Positions 7,908-14,780 of a stretch of DNA of 21,821 nt are shown here, piece after piece (the first letter of the stretch is position 1; each line of letters begins with the position of its first letter). The DNA lies in assembly GCA_026984415.1 (NCBI GenBank), contig JALSSE010000038.1, positions 1 to 21,821 on the forward strand, given 5' to 3'. Position numbers and translations under genes: made by a program. Below the pieces are notes generated by a model. That model searched no databases. It saw nothing but the letters and a program-made list of their open reading frames with translations, and had not been told where the DNA came from. The DNA comes from Hydrogenothermaceae bacterium (lineage in GTDB: Bacteria > Aquificota > Aquificae > Hydrogenothermales > Hydrogenothermaceae).

Positions 7908-10613
7908 TTATAGCCTCCAGTATAGAAATCCATTTTTTTCAGCTTTTCTTTTGTTGTAAAGTCCTTTTATATCAACGAGTACAGGTGGTTCTCCTTTTAT
8001 AAGTTCTTTGTATTTTTTGAAATCTAATTCTTCTATAAATGGTCTGTGTTTTACTGCTACAACTATTGCATCGTAAGGGGCGAATTTTTGGATATCTTTT
8101 ATAAGTTCTATTCCGTATTCTTTTTTTACTTCATCTTCATAAACGAATGGGTCGTGGATGTAAACTTTTACTCCGTATTCTAAAAGCTCATTATAAACAT
8201 CTATTACCCTTGTATTTCGTATATCACTTATATTTTCTTTAAATGTAAAGCCTAAAATAAGAACTTTACTGTCTTTTACTGCTTTTCCTGCCTTTATCAT
8301 TAATTTTACTGTGTTTTCTGCAACAAATTTTCCCATATTATCGTTTATTCTTCTTCCTGCAAGTATTACTTCTGGATGGTGTCCAAGGGCTTCAGCTTTA
8401 AAAGTCAGGTAGTAAGGGTCAACTCCGATGCAGTTATGTGTAATAATACCTCCCGTTGTAATATAATTCTTTGTTTTTGGAGCTTCTAAAGAGTAAACGT
8501 AAGTATCAGAAAAAATATGTTCTTTCTCTTTTACTTTAGTTATAAAAAATCCGTCCTCTGTGTAGTAGTTTTTTATATTTCCCTCTGATTTTTCCCTTAA
8601 GGCTTTTTTTAGTTTTTCTTTTTTTGAGTCTAAGAAAAAGCTCTGCATTTTTTGAATGTCTTTCTTTGAGTAGATTTCTATAAGCCCTTTTCTTTTCATA
8701 TGATAAGGGAAAATATCAAAGTTCATTAAAAGAAGGTTTATCTGATGATAAAGTGTGTCTGAAGAAGTAAAGTAAGAAATTTTTGGTAGTTTTTTTGAAT
8801 ATGAAAATCCTCCATCTCCTCTAAATAAACCTTTTAAAACTTCTTTTCTTATACCATCAGTGTTATACATAATAATGTATGGTACTTTAGCATTATAGCT
8901 GTTATTCCCAACACCAAGTTTTTCAAGTAGCAAACTAAATATACGATTGGATATCTTTAATGTGATACTGTTGAAATTTTTATCTTTGTAAACAGAGTAA
9001 GAAATTTCCCATTTTTTCAGAATTGATTTGATATCCTGTAGAAGCTCTTTTTCTTCTGAATTTACTGTTATTCTCGTTCTAACAGTTTTTTTATCTTTTG
9101 TTATACAACCTTCAGATAAATAGTATCCTATAAATCTTGCAAAATCTTTATCTACCTTTATAATGGCTGGGATTTTAGAAATAGAAGGACCTCTTCCTGT
9201 TGCAATTACTAACTCTTCTTCTGAGTAGTATTTTTTAAAGTATTCTCTTACCTTAATGTAGTCTTCTAAAGGAAGGTAGTTGTTATAGAGGAAGTTTGAA
9301 ACTTTTTTACCAAGATATTTTTTTGATATGTAATCCTTGAATTTATCAAAGTCTTTCCAGTTTTTGTTTTTTGGCTTAATCCTTACTTTTGACTTAAAAT
9401 CGTTCTGTAAAACAAAATCAATAACATTTATTTTTTTATTTTTATAAACAACAGGAAGTTTTTTAATTAAAGGAATTTCGTCTCCTTCTTTTATATCATT
9501 TGCAAGCCTAACATCGTAAGAACTACCATTTTTAACTATAAATGGGTGTTTATCTGAAACTGTTATGTACTGACCAGATGATAACCTTAGTCTAATTAAA
9601 TTGTCATATTTTCTTCTTGTAAAAACCCTCACTGGAACAAAATCAAAATCTTCTTTGTAAGGGTTAAAAGAAAGGACTTCTACTTTATTTTCAGGAAGTA
9701 AAAGCTCTGTCCCATAGAAGTTAGCCTTTTTCTTTGTTTTTAACGAGTTTATAAAATCTTCAATATTTGTATCATAAATTTTATTTTTATATTTTACTGT
9801 TATTTTTTCTGAACCAACCTGACAATGACCACCTACCAACCCAGGTTCAAATCTTAAAAAGTTCCATTTTGTTGCTGCTGCTTCAAGGACTTCTTTTGTA
9901 TCAATATCCATCTTATGAAAAATAAGGGATAATTCATTCATTAAAGCTATATTTAAATCCCTCTGGGTGTTTTCTATTACTTTTGCGGCTTCTGCAGTTT
10001 TTATATCTGGGGCTTTATGAATCCCTGCTGTAATTACAGAGCCGTAAAGGTCTGCTAAAAATTCTGTAATTTCTGGGGTATCCCCTGCAACAACTTTAAC
10101 GATTTTGTCTATTGTATGCTGTTTATCTCCGGGGTTGACCCTTTCTGGAGAATATCCAACGTGGAAATCCTCTTTCCACTTCATATCACTTTCTTTTTCT
10201 AAAATAGGAACACATTCTTCTTCAGTAAGTCCCGGATAAACTGTTGATTCGTAAACTACAACAGCATTTTCAGGCATATACTTACCAACTGTATGGGTAG
10301 CCCCTTTTATAGGTCTTAAATCTGGTATTTTAAATTCATTAATAGGTGTAGGAACAGTAACAATAATAAGCTCACACTCTGATATCTTTTCTGGATTTGT
10401 TGTAAATTCAATAGTTGAATTTATCAGCTCTTCCTTTTCTACTTCCCTTGTTCTGTCATACCCTTCTTTTAGTTCTTTGACCCTTTCTTCAGATATATCA
10501 AATCCAACAACATTAAATTTTTTGTTTAACAGAACTGCTAATGGTAAACCTACATAACCTAAACCAACAACACATATTTTTTTATCTTTTTGGAAATCTT
10601 CAATTTTGTACAT
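7908..10613 (-). CDS. Nucleotide-sugar 6-dehydrogenase precursor interrupted by an intein
   Basis: UDP-glucose/GDP-mannose dehydrogenase family, closest in style to the WbpA/TviB enzymes that oxidise UDP-N-acetylhexosamines to uronic acids with NAD. The exact substrate is not decidable here. The start is ATG at 10613, because AAAGGAG lies 7 bases upstream; a TTG at 10637 in the same frame would put that site inside the gene. The precursor is 901 residues: N-extein 1-263 with the Rossmann motif VVGLGYVGLPLA, intein 264-727, and C-extein 728-901. Joined, the extein is a normal 437-residue enzyme whose active-site stretch reads PGLVGGH then CIGVDPYYL, with the nucleophile Cys as the first C-extein residue. 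The unspliced protein should be inactive. The gene sits 16 bases after the deacetylase and 9 before the membrane protein, within a polysaccharide operon. Confidence 0.96.
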   Translation of the reverse strand: MYKIEDFQKDKKICVVGLGYVGLPLAVLLNKKFNVVGFDISEERVKELKEGYDRTREVEKEELINSTIEFTTNPEKISECELIIVTVPTPINEFKIPDLRPIKGATHTVGKYMPENAVVVYESTVYPGLTEEECVPILEKESDMKWKEDFHVGYSPERVNPGDKQHTIDKIVKVVAGDTPEITEFLADLYGSVITAGIHKAPDIKTAEAAKVIENTQRDLNIALMNELSLIFHKMDIDTKEVLEAAATKWNFLRFEPGLVGGHCQVGSEKITVKYKNKIYDTNIEDFINSLKTKKKANFYGTELLLPENKVEVLSFNPYKEDFDFVPVRVFTRRKYDNLIRLRLSSGQYITVSDKHPFIVKNGSSYDVRLANDIKEGDEIPLIKKLPVVYKNKKINVIDFVLQNDFKSKVRIKPKNKNWKDFDKFKDYISKKYLGKKVSNFLYNNYLPLEDYIKVREYFKKYYSEEELVIATGRGPSISKIPAIIKVDKDFARFIGYYLSEGCITKDKKTVRTRITVNSEEKELLQDIKSILKKWEISYSVYKDKNFNSITLKISNRIFSLLLEKLGVGNNSYNAKVPYIIMYNTDGIRKEVLKGLFRGDGGFSYSKKLPKISYFTSSDTLYHQINLLLMNFDIFPYHMKRKGLIEIYSKKDIQKMQSFFLDSKKEKLKKALREKSEGNIKNYYTEDGFFITKVKEKEHIFSDTYVYSLEAPKTKNYITTGGIITHNCIGVDPYYLTFKAEALGHHPEVILAGRRINDNMGKFVAENTVKLMIKAGKAVKDSKVLILGFTFKENISDIRNTRVIDVYNELLEYGVKVYIHDPFVYEDEVKKEYGIELIKDIQKFAPYDAIVVAVKHRPFIEELDFKKYKELIKGEPPVLVDIKGLYNKRKAEKNGFLYWRL
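8433..9824 (-). mobile_element. Intein with LAGLIDADG homing endonuclease in the dehydrogenase gene
   Basis: A 464-residue in-frame insertion that self-excises from the dehydrogenase. Intein residue 1 is Cys (codon TGT at 9822-9824), the last two are His-Asn (Asn codon at 8433-8435), and the next extein residue is Cys (TGC at 8430-8432). This is a canonical class 1 Cys/HN/Cys arrangement. Block B is ITVSDKHPFI with His93; the usual Thr of TxxH appears as Ser90. Two LAGLIDADG-type helices are visible, FIGYYLSEG at about 230-239 and VLKGLFRGDGGF at about 329-340. This indicates a two-motif DOD endonuclease, with both acidic residues (Glu and Asp) present. About 130 residues lie between block B and the first endonuclease helix, longer than minimal. 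Block F/G reads NYITTGGIITHN. All key splice residues are intact, so it is probably active. Homing activity is inferred. Confidence 0.95.
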
Positions 10614-10629
10614 ATCCCACTCCTTTTGT

Positions 10630-11691
10630 TTAATCAACTCTTGAATATTTTATAATTTTTGAGATAAAACTGATAAAATCTTTTGAAATAGCAATTCTTG
10701 GAAGTTTATGTAAATTCTGACTTTTCTTTATAATACCTTTTTCTACCGTATAAGCAGAATCAAAGTAATCTTTTGTTATATTAACAAGAAATTCATCGTA
10801 ATGTCCAAAGGGGTATGAAAGATGTCTTATTCTTTTACCAACCATACTTTCTAAATCTTTTTTTGAGCTTTCAAACTCTTCCCTTATCCTTTTTTCTCTT
10901 TCTTCATCAGTCTCAAATTCTAAAAATGAATTAAATTTTTCTGTAAGCTCTTTTTTTAAATTTTCCTTCCATCCACTTTTTTCAAAAAAGGATTTATCTA
11001 TTGAGTTAATATAATCTTTAACTTCTTTTTTAAGGAAACCTCTCTTTACTGCAAGGTTATTTTTATCTGGAAATAAAGGATAACCAATTTTTGGCTCATC
11101 TAATTTTGAAAAATCGTTAGATTCTCCATAGGCGTAAATATTACTCCAGTGTCCATTTTTACCATCATAAAAATCTAAAATTTTATCTTCATAAAAAACC
11201 TTTGCGTGAACTCCTGCATGTCCCTGAATATCAAAAACATCTTTCATTTTATTTAATTCTCCAACAGTCAGAAAGTCATCTGATTTTCCATATCTCAAAA
11301 ATTCAAAATTTGCCTGCCCCATAGTCTTTGGTTTGTGGAGTTCATTAAAAGAAACTTTTCCATTCCAGTAATCTTCAAGTGTAGGTCTTACCGTTTCTTC
11401 CCTGTTTATCCTTGAAGAAATTGGAAAAATAGTAGCTTTCAGACCGTACTTTTTTAAAATAGGATAAGCATAAACAAAATTATCAGCATACCCATCATCA
11501 AAGGAGATAACAATAGATGGTTTTTCTATTTGTTTATCAGTTGTTAAATATTCGTAAACATCGTCAAAGGTTATTGTTTTGAAATATTTTTTTATAATTT
11601 TCATCTCAAAATCAAATGTTTTATAGGCTACATCAAAACCCCATTTAGGGAGAATCTTGTGGTAAAAAATAACAAATACATTATTTTTCAT
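10630..11691 (-). CDS. Polysaccharide deacetylase family protein (NodB homology)
   Basis: Probable metal-dependent N- or O-deacetylase acting on a carbohydrate (carbohydrate esterase 4 type). Motif 1, ISFDDGYADN, supplies Asp65 and Asp66. Motif 2 is HAGVH (His158 and His162), giving the usual Asp-His-His metal site. A later YPFGHYDE at about 293-300 corresponds to the conserved YPxG region. Between motif 2 and this region lie about 125 residues, much more than in simple members; they are rich in charged residues and appear helical. Another stretch (about 93-150) separates motif 1 from motif 2. No signal peptide is evident, so it may act on a cytoplasmic lipid-linked or nucleotide-linked sugar (inference). 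It overlaps the upstream glycosyltransferase gene by 11 bases. Its substrate is unknown. Confidence 0.87.
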   Translation of the reverse strand: MKNNVFVIFYHKILPKWGFDVAYKTFDFEMKIIKKYFKTITFDDVYEYLTTDKQIEKPSIVISFDDGYADNFVYAYPILKKYGLKATIFPISSRINREETVRPTLEDYWNGKVSFNELHKPKTMGQANFEFLRYGKSDDFLTVGELNKMKDVFDIQGHAGVHAKVFYEDKILDFYDGKNGHWSNIYAYGESNDFSKLDEPKIGYPLFPDKNNLAVKRGFLKKEVKDYINSIDKSFFEKSGWKENLKKELTEKFNSFLEFETDEEREKRIREEFESSKKDLESMVGKRIRHLSYPFGHYDEFLVNITKDYFDSAYTVEKGIIKKSQNLHKLPRIAISKDFISFISKIIKYSRVD

Positions 11692-12781
11692 TTATAAGCT
11701 CCTGAAAAAGTTTTATATATTTTTCAGTGGTTTTTTCTATTGAATACTCACTGGCAGTTTTTATTGCATTTTCTGAAATCCTTTTATACTCTTCTTCTGA
11801 TAAAGAAAGCATTTTCTTCATTTTTTCTACCATACCTTTAACATCTCCAACAGGAACGGCAAATCCATTTTCACCATCTTTTAAATAACCACCAATTCCT
11901 CCTGCCAGGGTAGATAAAACAACTTTACCAGTTGCCATAGCCTGAAGTAAAGCCCCTGCAATCCCTTCAAGATTTGAAGAAAGTACAAAGAAATCAGCAG
12001 CATTTAAAATATCTGGAACATCTGACCTGAAACCAAGTCCTATAACTCTATCTTCAATACCAAACTTTTTAGCTAACTTTTTAGCTTCTGTGTCTGTTTT
12101 TTGACCAACAAGTATTAACAGACAGTCATCACAGTTTAGTTTTGAAAAGGCTTCTATTAATTTATCCTGAGCTTTTACCTGAAGCTGCCAGTTTGCAACA
12201 TTAACAAATATTTTTTTGTCTAAAGGAAGTCCTAATTTTTTTCTTAGTTCTTCCTTTTTTTCTGGCATAGGTTTAAACCTTTCTAAATCTATACCGCTCT
12301 CTATAACAACTAACTTTTCTGGGAAGAAATTAGCCTTTTTCAATTTTTCATAAACATCTTTTGAAACAACAATAATTTTATCAGCTGCAGAGTATTTAAA
12401 ATATTTGGAAAACAGGGAAGGAATTCTACCTGAACGTCTTATTGCTACTATTTTAGGCTTATGTTTAAGAAAAGGTTTTACAAATCTTACATAATCAAAA
12501 GCGTGGGGGGAATTTCCAACAACAATATCAAATTTATTTTCATCAATTATTTTTTTCAGTCTTACATAATTCATTAAGTTTCTTCTGTTTGTTTTGTAAT
12601 CGTGTTCAAAAAAATGGAAAGGTATACCGTAAGGTTTTAATTTTTCCATCATTTGCTGGTATTTAGAAGATAAAGCCATGTGAACATCAATTCCTCTTTT
12701 TTTTAGTTCTTTTGTGACTAAATATGTCTGTTCTTTTGTTCCACCCCAGCCTGTTCCATCAACAACCTGCAGTACTTTCAT
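11681..12781 (-). CDS. Family 4 glycosyltransferase (GT-B fold)
   Basis: Retaining glycosyltransferase that transfers a sugar from a nucleotide donor to a growing glycan on the cytoplasmic face. The N-terminal domain starts with MKVLQVVDGTGWGGTKEQ, where the glycine loop is the typical acceptor-side feature. VVIESGIDLERFKP at 158-171 marks the domain boundary, and the donor-binding domain follows with IFVNVANWQLQVK at 191-203 and VILG-like strands. The EX7E motif reads Glu272-x7-Gln280 (SSNLEGIAGALLQAM), so the second acidic residue is Gln rather than Glu. Length, 366 residues, is typical. AAAGGAG precedes the ATG by a good distance. It heads the minus-strand operon of four genes. Donor and acceptor cannot be named from sequence. 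Confidence 0.9.
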   Translation of the reverse strand: MKVLQVVDGTGWGGTKEQTYLVTKELKKRGIDVHMALSSKYQQMMEKLKPYGIPFHFFEHDYKTNRRNLMNYVRLKKIIDENKFDIVVGNSPHAFDYVRFVKPFLKHKPKIVAIRRSGRIPSLFSKYFKYSAADKIIVVSKDVYEKLKKANFFPEKLVVIESGIDLERFKPMPEKKEELRKKLGLPLDKKIFVNVANWQLQVKAQDKLIEAFSKLNCDDCLLILVGQKTDTEAKKLAKKFGIEDRVIGLGFRSDVPDILNAADFFVLSSNLEGIAGALLQAMATGKVVLSTLAGGIGGYLKDGENGFAVPVGDVKGMVEKMKKMLSLSEEEYKRISENAIKTASEYSIEKTTEKYIKLFQELINEK

Positions 12782-12935
12782 CTAAACTCCTTTAAAAAAT
12801 CTCAATAATTATGTAAAATAAATAAATATTATTATATATTAAAAAATATCAAATTCTTTTAAGGATGTTTTAACAGTCCTTTTAACCTTGTCGAAAGAAT
12901 TATTAATTCTATTAAATACTTTTTAAGGAGGAAAC
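12782..12935. promoter_or_regulatory. Divergent promoter region between glycosyltransferase operon and epimerase
   Basis: A 154-bp AT-rich gap between divergent genes. For the plus strand, TTGTCG at 12888-12893 and TATTAA at 12910-12915, 16 bases apart, form a reasonable promoter, with a short leader before AAGGAGG at 12925-12931. Just upstream, three TTTTAA hexamers at 12857, 12868 and 12880 lie 11 and 12 bases apart, close to one helical turn, and AAGGA/TCCTT form an imperfect inverted repeat around them. The minus-strand promoter of the operon must also lie here. A TATAAT-like sequence is present near 12829-12836, but no convincing -35 goes with it. Confidence 0.42.
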
Positions 12936-13910
12936 ATGGCAAAGATTTTACTTACAGGAGCTGCTGGATTTATAGGATGGAAAACAGGGGAGCTTTTACT
13001 TGAAGATGGTCATGAAGTAGTTGGCGTTGATAATATGAATGATTATTACGATACAAGGCTAAAAGAGTGGAGATTAAACCAGTTAAAAAAATATCCTAAT
13101 TTTAAATTTTACGAAGTTGATATTGAGAATTTAGGAGCGTTAGATGTTGTTTTTCAGGACAACGAATTTGATAGGGTTATAAACCTTGCTGCAAGGGCTG
13201 GTGTAAGGTACAGTTTAATCAATCCATTTGTTTATCTATCAACAAATGCAGAAGGAACATTAAACCTTTTAGAACTTATGAGAAAGTATGGAATTAAAAA
13301 ATTTGTTCTTGCTTCAACCTCTTCTTTATACGCAGGACAACCTATGCCTTTTAAAGAGGATTTACCTGTAAATACTCCAATTTCACCGTATGCAGCATCA
13401 AAAAAAGCAGCTGAAGTTATGTCTTATACTTACCACTACCTTTACGGTATTGATGTTACTGTTGTGAGATATTTTACAGTTTACGGTCCTGCTGGAAGAC
13501 CTGATATGAGTATTTTTAGATTTATAAAATGGATTGATGAGGGAACACCTATTGAACTTTTTGGGGACGGCTCACAATCAAGGGATTTTACTTATGTTGA
13601 TGATATTGCAAAAGGAACAATAAAAGCTGCATTTAAAGATGTTGGTTATGAAATAATAAATTTAGGTGGTGGAAAAAATCCAATATCTTTAAATGAAATA
13701 ATATCTAAAATAGAAAAGTATTTAGGAAAAAAAGCAAAAATAGATTACAAACCATTCCACAAAGCAGACTTAAAAGAAACATGGGCTGACATAACAAAAG
13801 CAGAAAGGATATTAGGCTGGAAACCAGAAATAGATATTGATGAAGGATTAAAAAGAACAATTGACTGGTATATAGAAAATAAAGAGTGGTTAAAAGATGT
13901 AAAACTGTAA
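12936..13910 (+). CDS. NAD-dependent sugar epimerase, UDP-glucuronate 4-epimerase-like
   Basis: Short-chain dehydrogenase/reductase of the extended type that most resembles the CapI/LspL UDP-glucuronate 4-epimerases, which make UDP-galacturonate for surface polysaccharides. The NAD-binding TGAAGFIG is at residues 7-14, and Asp32 at the end of the second strand fits NAD binding. NLAARAGVRYSL at 83-94, the Ser/Thr cluster at 127-130 and the catalytic Tyr152-x3-Lys156 follow. RYFTVYGPAGRPDM and FGDGSQSRDFTYVDD complete the family pattern. Length is 324 residues. The ATG is 4 bases after AAGGAGG. It stands alone, divergent from the polysaccharide operon, and is closed by a hairpin terminator. With the dehydrogenase it may form a uronic-acid sugar pathway. 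Another 4-epimerase or dehydratase specificity cannot be excluded. Confidence 0.88.
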   Translation: MAKILLTGAAGFIGWKTGELLLEDGHEVVGVDNMNDYYDTRLKEWRLNQLKKYPNFKFYEVDIENLGALDVVFQDNEFDRVINLAARAGVRYSLINPFVYLSTNAEGTLNLLELMRKYGIKKFVLASTSSLYAGQPMPFKEDLPVNTPISPYAASKKAAEVMSYTYHYLYGIDVTVVRYFTVYGPAGRPDMSIFRFIKWIDEGTPIELFGDGSQSRDFTYVDDIAKGTIKAAFKDVGYEIINLGGGKNPISLNEIISKIEKYLGKKAKIDYKPFHKADLKETWADITKAERILGWKPEIDIDEGLKRTIDWYIENKEWLKDVKL

Positions 13911-13934
13911 GGCAGGAGAAAACCTGCCTTTTTT
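13909..13934 (+). terminator. Rho-independent terminator after the epimerase gene
   Basis: A perfect 8-bp stem, AAGGCAGG (13909-13916) with CCTGCCTT (13923-13930), closes a 6-base loop and runs into a stretch of T. The stem begins inside the stop codon. It lies 2 bases from the stop of the convergent speD gene. The opposite strand has a weaker T tract past the stem, so any effect on speD transcription would be smaller. Confidence 0.82.
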
Positions 13935-13935
13935 A

Positions 13936-14361
13936 TTAAATAAGTCTGTTTCTCTGTGAATTTGTAATAGACGTAGCTATTGATATATCCCTTGGAAACT
14001 CTGTTCCTCTTGATGTAGTTCTTATTTCTAACTTGTCTGTTAAGAAAAAGCTTTTTATTATTTCTATAGCTTTGTCAAAATCAAAATCATTACAGGAAAA
14101 AATATCTATTGAGAAATAGCCTTTTTCAGGAAAAGTATGTATGCTTATATGACTTTCAGCTATGATAACAAACCCAGAAATACCCCAGTCTTCAGGTTTA
14201 TCCCCACCATCGTACTTGAAAACGTAAGGAGGCATTATTTTTGTCATATTTATTTCTTTTGGTAAAGTATCTAAAAACTCTGTCACATTTTCAATACTTG
14301 CAAGGGCTTCATAACTTCCTTCGTACCCATCAACCATTAAATGAGGTCCAAATCCTATCAA
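13936..14361 (-). CDS. speD: S-adenosylmethionine decarboxylase proenzyme
   Basis: Makes decarboxylated SAM, the aminopropyl donor for spermidine and the longer or branched polyamines typical of thermophiles. The proenzyme cleaves itself at Glu69-Ser70, and Ser70 becomes the pyruvoyl cofactor. The signature [18 protein letters not shown] follows, with His75 and Cys90 in the expected processing and catalytic places. Its 141 residues are slightly longer than the usual prokaryotic class 1b enzyme of 120-130. The start is TTG at 14361, chosen because the purine-rich AGGAGGAGGA ends 9 bases upstream; no ATG gives a comparable arrangement. It is a single gene, transcribed away from the HTH/Fe-S pair. 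Its promoter at 14434-14461 is good. No spermidine synthase gene is in view. Confidence 0.95.
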   Translation of the reverse strand: MIGFGPHLMVDGYEGSYEALASIENVTEFLDTLPKEINMTKIMPPYVFKYDGGDKPEDWGISGFVIIAESHISIHTFPEKGYFSIDIFSCNDFDFDKAIEIIKSFFLTDKLEIRTTSRGTEFPRDISIATSITNSQRNRLI

Positions 14362-14433
14362 TTCAGTCAGTCCTCCTCCTAAATTTAATAAAAACTATAA
14401 CTTATAAAAATATAATAAAATTTGTAAAAAGTA

Positions 14434-14461
14434 AATATATTTTTACACAAAGTTTTGTCAA
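14434..14461 (-). promoter_or_regulatory. Promoter of speD
   Basis: On the minus strand a perfect TTGACA (plus-strand 14456-14461) stands 16 bases from TATATT (plus-strand 14434-14439), a five-of-six match to the -10 consensus. Transcription would start near 14427 and leave a leader of about 65 bases before the speD start, ending in the strong AGGAGGAGGA binding site. This is the best sigma-70-type promoter in the window. Confidence 0.6.
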
Positions 14462-14470
14462 ATTCAAATT

Positions 14471-14490
14471 TTATTAGCATATTCTAATAA
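14471..14490. repeat. Perfect 7-bp inverted repeat in the speD/HTH divergent region
   Basis: TTATTAG (14471-14477) and CTAATAA (14484-14490) are exact reverse complements separated by 6 bases. The whole 20-bp palindrome lies 9 bases upstream of the speD -35 and about 100 bases before the winged-helix gene. Its size and half-site spacing suit a dimeric helix-turn-helix protein, but in AT-rich DNA it could also be chance. The rest of the 226-bp region (14362-14587) shows no RNA structure or ORF that I can support; the promoter of the HTH gene was not found with confidence. Confidence 0.4.
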
Positions 14491-14587
14491 CAGATTAAAA
14501 TCTTCTAAAGTTATGATATTCCTTATAGCACAGGTAGTTATTTATTTTATATATTAATATAACTTTATTAATCCAGCAGGGATAGAA

Positions 14588-14779
14588 ATGGAAAAGGAAA
14601 AACTAATTTTAGAAATTTTAAAAGAAGAAAATAAACCTTTAAAGGTTGGAGATATTGAGAAGAAGACAGGTATTGATAGAAATACTGTACAGAAAATAAT
14701 AAATGAACTTGAATTAGAAGGTGTAGTTGAATATCCAGACAGATGCCACAACAAGGTTGTTTTTAAAGGAGGACAATAA
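14588..14779 (+). CDS. Small winged-helix DNA-binding protein
   Basis: A 63-residue protein that is essentially one winged helix-turn-helix domain. Helix 1 is at about 2-14. LKVGDIEKKTGIDRNTVQKIINELELEGVVEY covers the helix-turn-helix (about 18-43) and leads into the wing. The end, PDRCHNKVVF, contains a Cys-His pair. Such short winged-helix proteins are found beside Fe-S oxidoreductase genes in several anaerobic or sulfur-using thermophiles, from my general knowledge of the families; a regulatory or other role there is unproven. It ends 1 base before the ATG of the Fe-S protein gene, so the two are co-transcribed, and its last codons contain that gene's AAAGGAGGA binding site. It may regulate its own operon or speD, but no target is known. 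Confidence 0.8.
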   Translation: MEKEKLILEILKEENKPLKVGDIEKKTGIDRNTVQKIINELELEGVVEYPDRCHNKVVFKGGQ

Positions 14780-14780
14780 T

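Noticed and set aside
7543..7959. Plus-strand ORF of 138 codons opposite the coiled-coil gene.
   Set aside because: Its Ser/Phe/Ile-rich product is typical of the antisense of a Lys/Glu-rich helical gene, and it has no ribosome binding site.
7908..10613. The 901-residue dehydrogenase as a two-domain fusion protein or a frame error.
   Set aside because: The extra 464 residues have Cys at the start, His-Asn at the end, Cys after it and LAGLIDADG helices, and the flanking parts join into a continuous conserved active site, so it is an intein.
10614..10637. TTG at 10637 as start of the dehydrogenase gene.
   Set aside because: The AAAGGAG ribosome binding site lies between it and the ATG at 10613, which also gives the normal family N-terminus.
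12782..12935. Riboswitch or small RNA in the divergent region.
   Set aside because: No stable stem-loops beyond a 5-bp repeat, and the promoter lies too near the start of the epimerase gene to leave room for one.
14727..14780. ATG at 14727 as start of the Fe-S protein gene.
   Set aside because: It lies inside the winged-helix gene and lacks a binding site, while ATG at 14781 has AAAGGAGGA in front of it and begins directly with the ferredoxin domain.
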